Program-made: the position numbers and the translations under genes | The notes under the pieces: model-generated | What the model was told of the DNA's origin: nothing | The model's database searches: none | Seen by the model: the letters and a program-made list of their open reading frames with translations, nothing else | In this document: piece by piece, positions 35,414 to 44,844 of the stretch | Numbering within the stretch: position 1 is the first letter of the stretch | Layout: each line of letters begins with the position of its first letter | Assembly: GCF_005938125.1 (NCBI RefSeq) | Contig: NZ_VCQN01000001.1 | Location: 496,001 to 560,000 of the forward strand | Length of the DNA: 64,000 nt | DNA from: Bacillus sp. BHET2 | GTDB lineage: Bacteria; Bacillota; Bacilli; Bacillales; Bacillaceae_B | Reading direction: 5' to 3'

Positions 35414-35500
35414 TCTCCAAGAATAGGTAGGTAGCAATCTTTCATAAAGGAGAGGTGTCTTTGTACTAAGAATGTTCTGGGGGACATTTTATAGAAGAAA

Positions 35501-35527
35501 ATCTCCTCACATAGACTGTGAGGAGAT
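35501..35527. terminator. Bidirectional terminator between oxdC-like and metalloprotease genes
   Basis: A perfect 11-bp stem ATCTCCTCACA / TGTGAGGAGAT with a 5-nt loop; the minus-strand side runs into TTTTCTTC. Confidence 0.82.
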
Positions 35528-35546
35528 GAGTTAGGTTCAATTCTTA

Positions 35547-36422
35547 TTAGTTCCCAAACCACGCTTTATGTGCTTCGATCTCATTATCATGGTCCTGATC
35601 CCAATAGTCTACTTGATAAGAATAGTCATAGTTCATAATGCATTGAATGCGGCTTCCTTGTGCATCGTGACTTAACCCATAGTTATGGGAAAATTCGTGC
35701 TGTGCCGCGTGCCAAGTGTTCTGAGCACCTTGATCCAGGTTGACGCTGATGGCACTTCCGTTGGGAGCAGATGGATAAACATAGGCAATCCCACCTGAAT
35801 TGAAGTTCACATCACGAGTGAATCCAACCACGAAATCATATCCGTTACCATTCCAGTCACGGTCCAGATCCTGGAGAATTTCAGGGGCATTGTTTCCATT
35901 TGAATCCCACTGTGCTAAAGCTTTTACTTCAAAATCAATCCCATGATCACGAGTGAAGCCGTCATCTGCTTTCTCCACGATATCGGTCGTCAGTGTCTGC
36001 CAATCCGGGTGTGCGGCACGGTATTCTTCGTCCACGGCTACTAATACGGTAACTGTGCTGTTGACAGTTGCTTGAGGTTCTGTCGTTCCTGTACCAGAAC
36101 CTCCGCCTTCGAACAATCCAAATAATTCTTCCGAGTCTTTCTGTTTGTATTTCGGCTTTTTGTCTTTAGACTTTTTGATGGATTTTTCGTCGATTTTGTT
36201 TCCTTTTTCATTGAATACATCGGCTACCGTGCTTCTTTCAACTTGAGAAGGTGTGTCAAATTTCTGTTTGCCTTTGAATTTCGCTTGAGGTAATGCATGT
36301 CCCATGTCTACTGTGTTCCCTTGTGAATCGATAGTTGTTGAAACCGTTTCGGCACTTGACATAGTCGGTAACAATGCCAGTGATAATGCGAATGATAAAG
36401 AAAGTAGTCCTGTTTTCTTCAC
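35547..36422 (-). CDS. Secreted metzincin-type zinc metalloprotease
   Basis: A 291-residue protein starting at GTG with AGGAGGAA upstream. Signal peptide about 1-24 (cut after MSSA). A Lys/Asp-rich propeptide-like region follows (about 25-105), then the catalytic domain with HEFSHNYGLSHD, an exact HExxHxxGxxH/D zinc motif, and a later Met (CIMNYDYSY) that fits the Met-turn. This is the metzincin plan. It is shorter than most, with no extra domains. Own terminator; a probable extracellular protease. Confidence 0.88.
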   Translation of the reverse strand: MKKTGLLSLSFALSLALLPTMSSAETVSTTIDSQGNTVDMGHALPQAKFKGKQKFDTPSQVERSTVADVFNEKGNKIDEKSIKKSKDKKPKYKQKDSEELFGLFEGGGSGTGTTEPQATVNSTVTVLVAVDEEYRAAHPDWQTLTTDIVEKADDGFTRDHGIDFEVKALAQWDSNGNNAPEILQDLDRDWNGNGYDFVVGFTRDVNFNSGGIAYVYPSAPNGSAISVNLDQGAQNTWHAAQHEFSHNYGLSHDAQGSRIQCIMNYDYSYQVDYWDQDHDNEIEAHKAWFGN

Positions 36423-36726
36423 GTGATGTTCCTCCTAAATGTGTAGTAGCCTTTCTAGGCCACTACTAATCTATCATACAATCGATCATAATTTGGAAGG
36501 GATTTTGTAAAGATTTCTATCAAAAAATAAGTAGAAAGAATCAGTTTTGGTAAAGTAGTGTTAAATGAATGTTAAACTTGTGGAGAATATCAAAGAGTTG
36601 AATAGAAATAGGGGGACACGCACATATCAAGTAAGTTGATCTAACAAGGAGTTTCAGGGTCAAAGGAGAATAGTTATAATATGATGGTAAATAAATTTGA
36701 ATTTCCTCAATAAAGGACGTGTGAAA

Positions 36727-37434
36727 ATGAATGTAGAGACGGTTATGCAAGAACTCGAAGCACTCGGTAAGGAACGAAGCAAGAAAATGTACATATCCAA
36801 TGGTGCCCATGAGCCGGTTTTTGGTGTGGCAACAGGTGCCATGAAACCAATTGCCAAGAAAATCAAAAAGGATCAAGCTTTGGCTGAAGAACTCTACGCT
36901 ACTGGGAACTACGATGCCATGTACTTTGCGGGTATCGTTGCCGATCCAAAGGCGATGACTGAGGAGGACTTTGACCGTTGGATCGAAGAGGCATACTTTT
37001 ACATGATATCCGATTATGTGGTGGCGGTCACATTGGCTGAAGCCGATATCGCACAAGAGGTTGCCGATAAGTGGATTGCAAGTGGGGAAGAGTTGAAAAT
37101 GTCAGCCGGGTGGAGCTGCTATTGCTGGCTACTCGGGAATCGGAAGGACGAAGAGTTTTCTGAAAGTAAGCTTGCAGGTATGCTTGATATCGTGAAAGAG
37201 ACTATCCACGATGCGCCGGAAAGAACGAAATCAGCGATGAATAATTTCGTCACGACTGTTGGGGTATCCTATGTCGCCCTTCATGAACGCGCCCTCAAGA
37301 CGGCCAAAGAGATCGGCCCTGTTGAAATGACACGGGAAGGGAAAAAGAACAGTGTTCTGAAGGCCGCCGACGACATACAGAAGCAAGTGGAAAAGGGAAG
37401 GATTGGGTTTAAGAGGAAGTATGTGAGGTGTTAG
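36727..37434 (+). CDS. AlkD-like DNA alkylation repair protein (HEAT repeats)
   Basis: A 235-residue all-helical protein. The opening NVETVMQELEALGKERSKKMYISNGAHEPVFGVATGAMKPI and the later CYCWLLGNRKDEEFSESKL and VGVSYVALHERAL match proteins annotated as DNA alkylation repair enzymes of the AlkC/AlkD HEAT-repeat superfamily. Whether the glycosylase site is kept cannot be judged without alignment. Start ATG 36727 chosen because AAAGGA lies 9 nt upstream; a GTG two codons earlier is possible. The 36423-36726 gap holds no gene. Confidence 0.72.
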   Translation: MNVETVMQELEALGKERSKKMYISNGAHEPVFGVATGAMKPIAKKIKKDQALAEELYATGNYDAMYFAGIVADPKAMTEEDFDRWIEEAYFYMISDYVVAVTLAEADIAQEVADKWIASGEELKMSAGWSCYCWLLGNRKDEEFSESKLAGMLDIVKETIHDAPERTKSAMNNFVTTVGVSYVALHERALKTAKEIGPVEMTREGKKNSVLKAADDIQKQVEKGRIGFKRKYVRC

Positions 37435-37609
37435 GGCAACTATGAAAAATTGAAGGGGGGACGTTTCTGCTGTAAAGGAAACGTCCCCCTTTGTATTCAG
37501 GAAGAGTATAATTTATTCTGTAAAAGAATAGTAATCAAGTGATCCCTTCTATAAATGGCCTTTGAATAATACGATTACAAATTCCACAATGTATCAAAAT
37601 GGGGGTGGG

Positions 37610-38119
37610 ATGATGAAAAAAATAGTTTCAATTTTATCTATTTTAACAGTTGTTGTTGGTATGGTTGCTTGTTCTCAACAACCATTAGAAAAAACAAGTG
37701 TGACTGAACAAAAAAATGATATTCATAGAAACAAAGAAGACATAAAAACGAATAATGACCAAGAATCAAAGAAAGAAAATATACGCAGTCAAAATGAGTC
37801 AGTGTCAGATGTTCCAGTGGATATAGTTTATCAAAATGAAGCATTTAAAGATGTAGTCGTCACTCAATCTGGAGATGAAATCAGTGTAACAGGGAAGGCA
37901 CGAGTATTTGAAGGGGTTTTCCAATATGCTCTTTATAGTGGAGAAGAAGTATTGAAACAAACTAATTACCAAACAGATGGTGCACCTGCTTGGGGTGAGT
38001 TTACCATTACCTTTAAAAATGATTTCGTATCGACAAATGAAGTGAAAATGGAATTATTTAACTACTCAGCGAAAGATGGTTCGAAAATTAACACGTTGGA
38101 AATTCCAATCCTTAAATAG
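37610..38119 (+). CDS. Lipoprotein with Gmad2 domain
   Basis: A 169-residue protein. The signal peptide ends in lipobox GMVAC. A polar linker rich in Lys/Asn/Glu (about 25-65) leads to a C-terminal Gmad2 immunoglobulin-like domain (ISVTGKARVFEGVFQYALYSGEEVL, GAPAWGEFTITFKNDF), a fold found with spore-germination GerM-type proteins. Here the Gmad2 domain stands alone, without GerM. ATG 37610 and ATG 37613 are both possible; GGGGGTGG fits the second slightly better. Confidence 0.82.
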   Translation: MMKKIVSILSILTVVVGMVACSQQPLEKTSVTEQKNDIHRNKEDIKTNNDQESKKENIRSQNESVSDVPVDIVYQNEAFKDVVVTQSGDEISVTGKARVFEGVFQYALYSGEEVLKQTNYQTDGAPAWGEFTITFKNDFVSTNEVKMELFNYSAKDGSKINTLEIPILK

Positions 38120-38240
38120 TAGGTTATGAAAAGTATGGGGCTGCTTCGGGCGGTTTAGCACGTTTGTGATCTGGGGTCAAAAAAAGGGTGCTCCCCCTAT
38201 TAAAATGTCCTTGGTAAATTACATTTTTCGACAAACTGCT

Positions 38241-38352
38241 TATATAAGAAAATCCTGGATCATAAATCTGAATCTTGGCTTATATGTTCCCGGAACTGGC
38301 TCATAAACCTGAATATACGCTCATATAGAGTGAAAACCGGCTCATAAAATAG
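38241..38352 (+). repeat. Degenerate tandem array, 20-21 bp period (array 4)
   Basis: Units GCT(C/T)ATA(A/T)A begin at 38241, 38261, 38281, 38302, 38322 and 38343 counted at the variable base (steps 20, 20, 21, 20, 21). Best units read GGCTCATAAACCTGAATATA. It is array 1 in opposite orientation. It occupies the convergent gap between the Gmad2 lipoprotein and yitT-like genes (38120-38521), which holds no gene. Confidence 0.82.
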
Positions 38353-38471
38353 GTGAGCGGTTGTTCGTCGAGGCTGTGACCTCATGAATAGTCTTTTTCC
38401 TTTAGAAAACAGAACAGTTCCGTACCATTTGAATCAAAGTTCTGTGGTATTAGAGCTTTTAACATAAAAGC

Positions 38472-38516
38472 AGAGGATGTTCCTCGGTACAGCAATCCGA
38501 CCAAGGGACATCCTCT
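38472..38516 (-). terminator. Terminator-like long hairpin after the YitT gene
   Basis: AGAGGATGT (38472-38480) and ACATCCTCT (38508-38516) pair, with further CC/GG pairing inside; it follows the minus-strand stop at 38522. Confidence 0.6.
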
Positions 38517-38521
38517 ATATT

Positions 38522-39355
38522 CTACGTCTTCGGAAACGTAAACCCTTCCCCGAACACATCTCTCACATCATGCACCACCACAAAGGCTTTCTCATCAATT
38601 TGTTGGATCGATTTCTTTAAGAGGAACAGCTCCTGTTTATTGATTACCACATACAAAATGTCCTTCGATTCTTTTGAATAATGCCCTTTTGCATTAATGA
38701 GGGTTACACCACGATCCATTTCATCGCTCACTTTTTCAGCAATGGAAACAGTATGTTGAGAAATGATAGTGACAGCTTTACGTGTATCGAAACCATCAAT
38801 CAAGTAATCTAGTATCTTTGTACTTATATAAATAGAAATTCCGGTGTACATCGTATTCTCGATTCCGATAACGAATGATGAACCGAGCACCACAAGTATA
38901 TCGAACACAAACATGGAGGTGCTGACACCCCAGCCGAATTGCTGGTTGAGCATGCGGGCAACAATTGTGGATCCTCCCGTTGTCCCACCTGAGCGCAGTA
39001 CAAGACCAAGCCCGAGTCCGATGAACACACCGGCGAAGACCGTCCCAAGCATGATGTCAACGGAATTTCCCATCCCTTCTGTCAATTGAATGAATAGGGA
39101 GGTAAAGAAGATCGCAAGCAAGGTGTACCATGTCACCCGTTTGTTCAGCACTTTATACCCGATGGCTAAGAGGACAGCGTTCATCACGAAGTTCGTGATA
39201 CCCGGCGACCAGTCGATGAGATAATAAAGAGTCATAGAGATCCCCGTAACGCCGCCTTCACCAAGCTCGTTCGGAATCGCAAACAAGTTGACACCAAGGG
39301 CAAAGAACAGTGATCCTACTATAATTAACGTTATTTCTTTCACAGTTGTATTCAT
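38522..39355 (-). CDS. YitT-family membrane protein (DUF2179)
   Basis: A 277-residue protein. Five to six hydrophobic helices (LIIVGSLFFALGVNLFAIPNELGEGGVTGISMTLYYL... GTVFAGVFIGLGLGLVLRSGGTTGG) are followed by a cytoplasmic DUF2179 domain (about 215-277; VTIISQHTVSIAEKVSDEMDRGVTLINAKGHYSK). The GGTTGG loop is the family hallmark. Members are common in several copies in Bacilli; the transported or sensed molecule is unknown. Confidence 0.92.
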   Translation of the reverse strand: MNTTVKEITLIIVGSLFFALGVNLFAIPNELGEGGVTGISMTLYYLIDWSPGITNFVMNAVLLAIGYKVLNKRVTWYTLLAIFFTSLFIQLTEGMGNSVDIMLGTVFAGVFIGLGLGLVLRSGGTTGGSTIVARMLNQQFGWGVSTSMFVFDILVVLGSSFVIGIENTMYTGISIYISTKILDYLIDGFDTRKAVTIISQHTVSIAEKVSDEMDRGVTLINAKGHYSKESKDILYVVINKQELFLLKKSIQQIDEKAFVVVHDVRDVFGEGFTFPKT

Positions 39356-39496
39356 ATCATCACTCCGTTCTAGTTGAATACTAGGATACTATAGCACAGG
39401 GGATGTATTCGAACAAGATTGTTCTACAATATTATTCGGATCTTGGTCAAACCTATGGTAAAATAGGAAAAAAGTACGGTTAGGCGGGTTACAAAT

Positions 39497-40165
39497 ATGC
39501 GAAAAGAGACAGTCGAACAAAAGGTCTATCATGTTATAAAGAGAGCCATCTTGAACAGGCAAATGGCTCCTGGCAACCAGTTGTTTGAAAGTGCCATTGC
39601 CGAAAAGGTCAAGGCAAGTCGGACGCCGATTAGAAGCGCCATTACGAAGTTGGAATCAGAAGGGCTCGTGAATGTGGTTCCCAATAAGGGAGCATTTATT
39701 GTTCAGCCAACGATTGAGGAAATGGAACAGGCATTTGAAATGAGACAAAACCTTGAGGAAATGGCGATCCAAAAAGGATTCTCACATCTTGGAACGAAAG
39801 AAATCGATCAACTTAAACACTTCCTCCATGAAATGAGAAAAGCCTACAATAAAAGGGAAATCGCTTTGTATCAAGAGAAAAACAATGCTTTTCATCTTGT
39901 TCTTGCAAAGGCCAACGGAAACCGCTATCTCGTTGAATTCATGGAGAAAATATTGAACCGAATCACCATCTACATGGTGCTGTATGATGTCTTTAACGAT
40001 GACAATGAAGAACAGGATCTCCGGGAACATGAAGAAATGATCCAGCACATTGAACGTGGAGAGGAGAAAGAACTCCAAACATTACTTAACCGCCATCTTG
40101 AGGTCAGCTTAAAAAAACTTCAGCAGGATAAAGTGAACTACCAGTCGATTACGGACCTTTTTTAA
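39497..40165 (+). CDS. GntR-family regulator (FCD subfamily)
   Basis: A 222-residue regulator. Winged helix at about 8-75 (YHVIKRAILNRQMAPGNQLFESAIAEKVKASRTPIRSAITKLESEGLV), then an all-helical FCD effector domain (about 85-215) with the E/D and His residues that usually bind a metal and a carboxylate ligand (FHLVLAKANGN, LREHEEMIQHI, LNRHLEVSL). Target genes are not adjacent, apart from possibly the divergent YitT gene. Confidence 0.92.
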   Translation: MRKETVEQKVYHVIKRAILNRQMAPGNQLFESAIAEKVKASRTPIRSAITKLESEGLVNVVPNKGAFIVQPTIEEMEQAFEMRQNLEEMAIQKGFSHLGTKEIDQLKHFLHEMRKAYNKREIALYQEKNNAFHLVLAKANGNRYLVEFMEKILNRITIYMVLYDVFNDDNEEQDLREHEEMIQHIERGEEKELQTLLNRHLEVSLKKLQQDKVNYQSITDLF

Positions 40166-40244
40166 ACACTCAGTAGAGATGTCTGCTCCCCAGGGGTTAA
40201 CCAACCGGGTGCAGGCATTTTATATATTTCTGATCAACATAAAA

Positions 40245-40266
40245 ACAGCCGGCATCCGCCGGCTGT
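40245..40266 (-). terminator. Terminator of the minus-strand DinB gene
   Basis: A perfect 9-bp GC-rich stem (ACAGCCGGC / GCCGGCTGT), 4-nt loop, with TTTTATG on the minus strand. Confidence 0.88.
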
Positions 40267-40277
40267 CTCCACTTTCA

Positions 40278-40775
40278 TTAACTCTTCTGAGCATTCATCG
40301 CTTCCCATTCTTCCTTACTCGGACCATAAACCCCAGGAACTTTCAAACCAGCTTGTCTCATTAGAGTGGTTAACTGTCCACGGTGATGGGCCTGATGCTG
40401 AATAAGCAGGCGTAATACAGCCTGAACCGACATCTCCATCCCGAATACATTCTTCACTTCGTTCATTTTCTCATCTGAAACCTGTTCAGAGACGGCTTTC
40501 TCTAAACCTTGACTTACAGTTTTATATGTCTCACTGATTTCTGCTGCAGATGTCGGTGCATCTTTCCGAAGATCAGGTACTTCAAAGGTGATACCGAGCT
40601 GAGCAGGAAAGTAATATGCGGCTCCGGTGACATGCCAGGCTACGCTTCCAATGCTGTACAAATCAGGAGTAACTTCTTGCTTTAACGAATCATCCGTCAG
40701 TGCATCCAAAACCTTTTGAGTTGTCGCTGCTTCTTGTTTCCATTCTTGCAGAAAATCGTTAACGGTTGTGAACAT
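40278..40775 (-). CDS. DinB-family protein
   Basis: A 165-residue four-helix-bundle protein. Candidate metal ligands are the His of SIGSVAWHVTGAAYY and the HQAHHRGQL pair in the last helix, the normal DinB triad. Start at ATG 40775, with AAAGGAGG 8 nt upstream; the 14 preceding codons in frame have no ribosome binding site. The family includes damage-induced proteins and bacillithiol-dependent S-transferases; no substrate is evident. Confidence 0.88.
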   Translation of the reverse strand: MFTTVNDFLQEWKQEAATTQKVLDALTDDSLKQEVTPDLYSIGSVAWHVTGAAYYFPAQLGITFEVPDLRKDAPTSAAEISETYKTVSQGLEKAVSEQVSDEKMNEVKNVFGMEMSVQAVLRLLIQHQAHHRGQLTTLMRQAGLKVPGVYGPSKEEWEAMNAQKS

Positions 40776-41054
40776 GGGTATTTCCTCCTTTAATATGAAA
40801 GAACAGTTTTCATTCATATTGTATCATGTTCACAAGCTGATTCGCCTCTCTAAAAGAGCAAATGATTTATCAAACGCGTTTTGGCAGAACTCATGATATA
40901 ATAGCATGGAATATTTTACAATAAAGGTTTTTGACATTATAGGTCATGGTAAGGTTGAAGATTTTGGGGACAGCTACCGTGGTTCTTCTTGAAGGACGGT
41001 ACGTCTGTTAAAATTCAGCTAAGTTAATCCAAAACCGCACGAGGAGAATGAATT

Positions 41055-41804
41055 GTGAAATTTTTCAAAATGGTCGTAGTATCTATTTTTCTATCTATCA
41101 TCTTACCTATAGTATCCGTTTTAATCTGTTCAATTATCCCTTCTAGTTCAGAACCCACAACGCCATATTCTATTATAGGTGGAAGCATATATGCGGTAAT
41201 CTACCTATCTCCCATTCTTGTAGTCCTGTCCCTCACTACTTCTATAGCTTTTGTATTATTGAGGAAAAAAGGCTTCTTTTCAATAAAATGGAGAAGAGTG
41301 ATCAGTTTCTTTATAGGAGTCGGAGTGACCAGTCTCCTATCGCTCGTTCTCACTTACCTTTCTCAACCAGAAGAGACAAACCATCTGTATCTTATTCCGG
41401 AGGGGTATACAGGTGACGTATACGCTTTTTATCATATTAAAGGTGCACCAAAAGTAAAAATGGAAGGTGATTATGTCATTCATCCTATTAATGACAATGG
41501 ATATTTTGTTACGTCGACGGAAGAAATGAATACCGGTTTGGTTACAGATCAGTATTTCTACGTGGACGAAGAAGGAAATAGAACCAGGATCGATGAGACT
41601 TGTACAAGCCTATTTGGTACAGGAGGGTCTACACGATCAACAGATGATGGAGAAGAAATTGATATTGAATGGACGGGGTTCAATCTTACTGATAACTGTA
41701 GGGAAGACTTCAGTACAGAGAACAATCACGCTCATCCAGAACAGTTCGATGAGCTCGTATACGAGATTTTGAATAAGTACTACGGGTATGAAAGTGATTG
41801 GTGA
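41055..41804 (+). CDS. Membrane protein with DUF6843-like extracellular domain
   Basis: A 249-residue protein, GTG start with GAGGAG 8 nt upstream. Three hydrophobic helices occupy about 5-30, 42-68 and 78-102. The outer domain begins HLYLIPEGYTGDVYAFYHIKGAPKVKMEGDYVIHPINDNGYFVTST, which resembles proteins labelled DUF6843 (PEGYxGxVxV...); this is from memory. Two or three Cys (DETCTSLF, TDNCREDF) could form a disulfide outside. Function unknown. Confidence 0.72.
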   Translation: MKFFKMVVVSIFLSIILPIVSVLICSIIPSSSEPTTPYSIIGGSIYAVIYLSPILVVLSLTTSIAFVLLRKKGFFSIKWRRVISFFIGVGVTSLLSLVLTYLSQPEETNHLYLIPEGYTGDVYAFYHIKGAPKVKMEGDYVIHPINDNGYFVTSTEEMNTGLVTDQYFYVDEEGNRTRIDETCTSLFGTGGSTRSTDDGEEIDIEWTGFNLTDNCREDFSTENNHAHPEQFDELVYEILNKYYGYESDW

Positions 41805-42197
41805 AGGTGTTATGAGGACCGAATTGATTTTCATCTACTAACCTTTGTTTCTGTAAATCCCTGTTTGCCCATAATAAAATAATATAGAAATATTTTGGGT
41901 TTTTTGAGAAGGGGAAACGTTGCTCATTGCTGATTATATAAAGCTAAGGGAAGAGTATCTCGTGTATGAAGGCCAGTACAAGCCTGAATTTATGTACCGG
42001 GCGTGGAGAGATTCCTACTTCATCTTGAGGTGCAGGATCAATACGCACGGGAGCAGTTCTCGTGCTTCATTTTACATTCAGTGGAAGCATCAGAATCACC
42101 TGCGTCATAACGTGGGAAAATGGACAGTGGCCCGATCCATTCCTCCATCAAAGAACGATAGAACCATTCCCAGGACTCCATGGCAGGGAGTGCAGTC
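41805..42197. other. Intergenic or decayed stretch with a terminator-like hairpin
   Basis: A plus-strand frame from TTG 41920 (AAGGGG upstream) reads plausibly for about 35 codons (ADYIKLREEYLVYEGQYKPE) and then turns non-protein-like, suggesting the start of a decayed gene. A hairpin GCACGGGA / TCTCGTGC (42045-42052, 42058-42065) with TTCATTTT follows. The remainder shows nothing convincing on either strand. Confidence 0.45.
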
Positions 42198-42611
42198 TCA
42201 TGGATTGATAATCTCAATCTTATTCCCCTTATGAACATCCTCCGTACCTGCTTCCAAGGCGGTCTTATAATAGCTGCATTTATGGTCGATAACTTCCATT
42301 GTTTGCTGGAGTTCTTTCATTTTTGCTTCCACTGTGGCTTTTCTTTCGAGGAACATATTGTATCGTTGTTGCAGGGTGGCATCGCCTTCTGAGCACCAAT
42401 CTATAAAATGTTTGATTTCCTTGATTGGCATACCAGTGGATTTCAGACACTCGATGATGTGTAATGCGGTGATATCCGATTCTTTAAATCGTCGGGTGCC
42501 ACTTTCTGTCCGTTCGACAAAAGGCATGAGCCCTTCCTTGTCGTAGTATCTCAAGGTATAGATCGAGAGGTTCAACTGTTTTGCCACTTCTCCAATTGAA
42601 TAGGTCTTCAT
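42198..42611 (-). CDS. MerR-family regulator (AdhR-like)
   Basis: A 137-residue MerR protein. The N-terminal winged helix (TYSIGEVAKQLNLSIYTLRYYDKEGLMPFVERTESGTRRF) is followed by a coiled-coil dimer helix (about 80-120, YNMFLERKATVEAKMKELQQTMEVI) and a short tail with a single Cys (HKCSYY). A single conserved Cys recalls the aldehyde-responsive AdhR subgroup of Bacillus, but placement is inferred. It is divergent from an alcohol dehydrogenase whose promoter carries a MerR-type dyad, so that gene is the probable target. Confidence 0.92.
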   Translation of the reverse strand: MKTYSIGEVAKQLNLSIYTLRYYDKEGLMPFVERTESGTRRFKESDITALHIIECLKSTGMPIKEIKHFIDWCSEGDATLQQRYNMFLERKATVEAKMKELQQTMEVIDHKCSYYKTALEAGTEDVHKGNKIEIINP

Positions 42612-42643
42612 ATTCGCGCTCCCTTTCTGATCATCTAGACGTC

Positions 42644-42653
42644 GAGTTAACTC
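42644..42653. promoter_or_regulatory. GAGTTAACTC palindrome near the MerR gene start
   Basis: A perfect 10-bp palindrome 33 bp upstream of the MerR start codon, sharing AGAGTTAACT with the dehydrogenase promoter dyad. Likely second binding site for MerR autoregulation. Confidence 0.6.
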
Positions 42654-42734
42654 TATGTTTGTGAAAAAATCGTATCACGGTTATCACCTGCTGTCAAAGC
42701 AAAACAAATCAGTAGATTGGATTATAGTTATCGC

Positions 42735-42765
42735 TTGACCTAGAGTTAACTATAGGGTTTACCAT
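42735..42765 (+). promoter_or_regulatory. MerR-type promoter of the alcohol dehydrogenase
   Basis: TTGACC (42735-42740), a 19-bp spacer and TACCAT (42760-42765). The spacer carries CCTAGAGTT-AACTATAGG (42739-42756), a dyad with one mismatch. Overlong 19-bp spacers with a central dyad are the hallmark of MerR-activated promoters. Confidence 0.85.
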
Positions 42766-42823
42766 TGGTTTAACAAGAGTTCGTTTTCTCTTGAAAGCAT
42801 CTATTACAGGAGGTTTTTTATTC

Positions 42824-43864
42824 ATGGTTATTGCTAAAGCACGAGCTGTTGACGGTCCTGACAAATCTTTCAGAGAGGCTGAAATCGAGAGGCGCGATCT
42901 TGATGTGCATGATGTTCTGATTGAAATCAAGTATGCAGGAATCTGCCATTCTGATATCCATACGGCACACGGAGAATGGGGAGAAGTGAAGTATCCGCTT
43001 GTTCCCGGACACGAGATTGCTGGAATCGTCACGGAAGTCGGTTCTGAGGTTACGAAGTACAAAGCTGGCGACCGAGTAGGGGTAGGATGTATGGTTGATT
43101 CCTGCGGCGAATGTAAGAACTGCCGTGAAGGGGAAGAGCAGTACTGCCTCAAAGGAAACGTACCGACCTACGCCGGTGTGGACAAATACGGCGAGCTTAC
43201 CCAAGGTGGCTATTCCACCCATATCGTGGTAACGGAAGATTTTGTACTCCGCATCCCTGATAACATCGAGCTTGACGCTGCAGCACCACTCTTATGTGCC
43301 GGGATTACGACGTTTTCTCCATTGAACCATTGGAATGCAGGCAAAGGAAAGAAAGTAGCCGTTGTCGGAATGGGTGGACTTGGTCATATGGCGGTCAAGA
43401 TTGCACACGCCATGGGAGCCGAAGTGACAGTCCTTTCCCGTACGTTAAATAAAAAAGAGGATGGACTGGAATTCGGGGCAAAAGCCTATTATGCCACCAC
43501 TGAGCCGGATACGTTCGAGAAACTTGCCGGTACTTTCGATTTGATCATTAACACGGTCAGCGCAAAAATTGACATCAGTGCGTACCTATCCCTCTTGACG
43601 CTGGATGGAGCGATGGTCAATGTCGGTGCACCTGCAGAACCACTGGAAGTCAATGTGTTCTCATTGATTGGCCACCGCCGTTCCTTTGCAGGATCCTTGA
43701 TTGGAGGAATCCGCGAGACACAGGAAATGCTCGATTTCTGCGGGGAACATGGAATTGTCCCTAAGATCGAAGTGATTTCCGCTGATTACATTGATGAAGC
43801 GTACAAACGGGTATTGGGTTCTGATGTGAAGTATCGATTCGTTATTGATACAAGTACGATTTAA
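42824..43864 (+). CDS. Zinc-dependent alcohol dehydrogenase (YahK/AdhA-like)
   Basis: A 346-residue medium-chain dehydrogenase. Catalytic zinc ligands: Cys and Asp of [12 protein letters not shown], the His-Glu of VPGHEIAG. Structural zinc: [15 protein letters not shown] (four Cys). Cofactor site [21 protein letters not shown], with VLSRT after strand 2 suggesting NADP preference. The [14 protein letters not shown] segment is typical of the cinnamyl-alcohol-dehydrogenase-like YahK/AdhA group, which reduces aldehydes. Start ATG 42824 behind AGGAGG. With the MerR regulator it forms a likely aldehyde-detoxification module. Confidence 0.93.
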   Translation: MVIAKARAVDGPDKSFREAEIERRDLDVHDVLIEIKYAGICHSDIHTAHGEWGEVKYPLVPGHEIAGIVTEVGSEVTKYKAGDRVGVGCMVDSCGECKNCREGEEQYCLKGNVPTYAGVDKYGELTQGGYSTHIVVTEDFVLRIPDNIELDAAAPLLCAGITTFSPLNHWNAGKGKKVAVVGMGGLGHMAVKIAHAMGAEVTVLSRTLNKKEDGLEFGAKAYYATTEPDTFEKLAGTFDLIINTVSAKIDISAYLSLLTLDGAMVNVGAPAEPLEVNVFSLIGHRRSFAGSLIGGIRETQEMLDFCGEHGIVPKIEVISADYIDEAYKRVLGSDVKYRFVIDTSTI

Positions 43865-43962
43865 ACCTAGTAGAGGCATAATCATGGGGGTGGTTCTCCT
43901 GATTCTTTTCTGACTGACCAGAAGAGCATGGATTGCTTATCCCTACTAATCCCAAAAATAAA

Positions 43963-44012
43963 AAAGCTCGCTCGAAAAGTTGCAACTGGACTTTTCGAGC
44001 GAGCTTTATTTT
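43963..44012. terminator. Bidirectional terminator, 18-bp perfect stem
   Basis: AAAGCTCGCTCGAAAAGT (43963-43980) with its exact complement (43990-44007), 9-nt loop, flanked by A-rich and T-rich sides. It lies between the convergent dehydrogenase and DinB genes. Confidence 0.92.
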
Positions 44013-44061
44013 GGGTCAAGGGGGAAGGACCTCTTGTCTCTATTAATATTGACAGTAAGCA

Positions 44062-44565
44062 TCAGGACCGTGCCCATGCTTCTTCTAATTCATATTTCTG
44101 ACGCAGGCGATGACGAAAGTGCATTCCAACGAGATCAAACCATTCCTGTGCATTCAACCATCCAAAGCCTCCATGCTCCACTTTGTAATGGGGGTTTATA
44201 TCAACTACTTTCATTTTCAATTTTTTCATTCTCTTCATGAGTTGATCAAGCTCTCGGATAATGTCCTCTTTCATTTTTGTATTAACCGGGGGAGTATTAA
44301 GCTCGGGTGGTAATTGGATTTTAATTGGCGGGAACCCACCGATATTAAATAAATATTCTCCAAACTCTGTTTTCCCCTGCTTTTGTTCGCCATCAGCCAG
44401 GGCACAAGCTTCAACACTATCCAGATACTCATGAGCTACGACAATTAAATGGTTATACATTTGACCGATAGACCAAACCCCTTGCTCAGGTATATACCTG
44501 AGTTGGTCCAAAGAATAGTTTTGTAGAAAGCTTTTGTATGTTTCAAGCAATTTAAGGTCATTCAT
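44062..44565 (-). CDS. DinB-like protein
   Basis: A 167-residue helical protein. The opening LETYKSFLQNYSLDQLRYIPEQGVWSIGQMYNHLIVVAHEYLDSV is the first half of a DinB bundle, with the His of MYNHL as the first metal ligand; the C-terminal MHFRHRLRQKYELEEAW supplies the usual HxxH-type pair. ATG 44565 is preferred (AAAGGGAG 8 nt upstream) over an ATG two codons earlier. Function unknown. Confidence 0.82.
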   Translation of the reverse strand: MNDLKLLETYKSFLQNYSLDQLRYIPEQGVWSIGQMYNHLIVVAHEYLDSVEACALADGEQKQGKTEFGEYLFNIGGFPPIKIQLPPELNTPPVNTKMKEDIIRELDQLMKRMKKLKMKVVDINPHYKVEHGGFGWLNAQEWFDLVGMHFRHRLRQKYELEEAWARS

Positions 44566-44844
44566 GCTCATTTCTCCCTTTCCTTTTAAACTCACATTAC
44601 ATTTAATAAAAAAGCACTTCTCCTTCTTGAAGAAATGCAACATCGCTTTCATAAACAACACATTTTTAAAATCAATTGTAAAATTCTGATAATATCATTT
44701 TATCATAAGATCCTTGTGGACGGGTATCGTGCTTCATTTTTACTTCAAGAGAAAGCATGAGAAACGTCCCCAGGCTTCTTACTTTCGTTTTAACTTGGTC
44801 AGTGAGATAATTTGAGCAACGAGAAGTTGAAGGAGGAGTTAAGA

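Noticed and set aside
36541..37056. Minus-strand 171-codon ORF
   Set aside because: It runs antisense through the start of the AlkD-like gene, which has a clear ribosome binding site and protein family match.
42038..42238. Minus-strand ORF (SWEWFYRSLMEEWIGPLSIF segment)
   Set aside because: Looks faintly protein-like but overlaps the MerR gene end in another frame, lacks a start signal and matches nothing I know.
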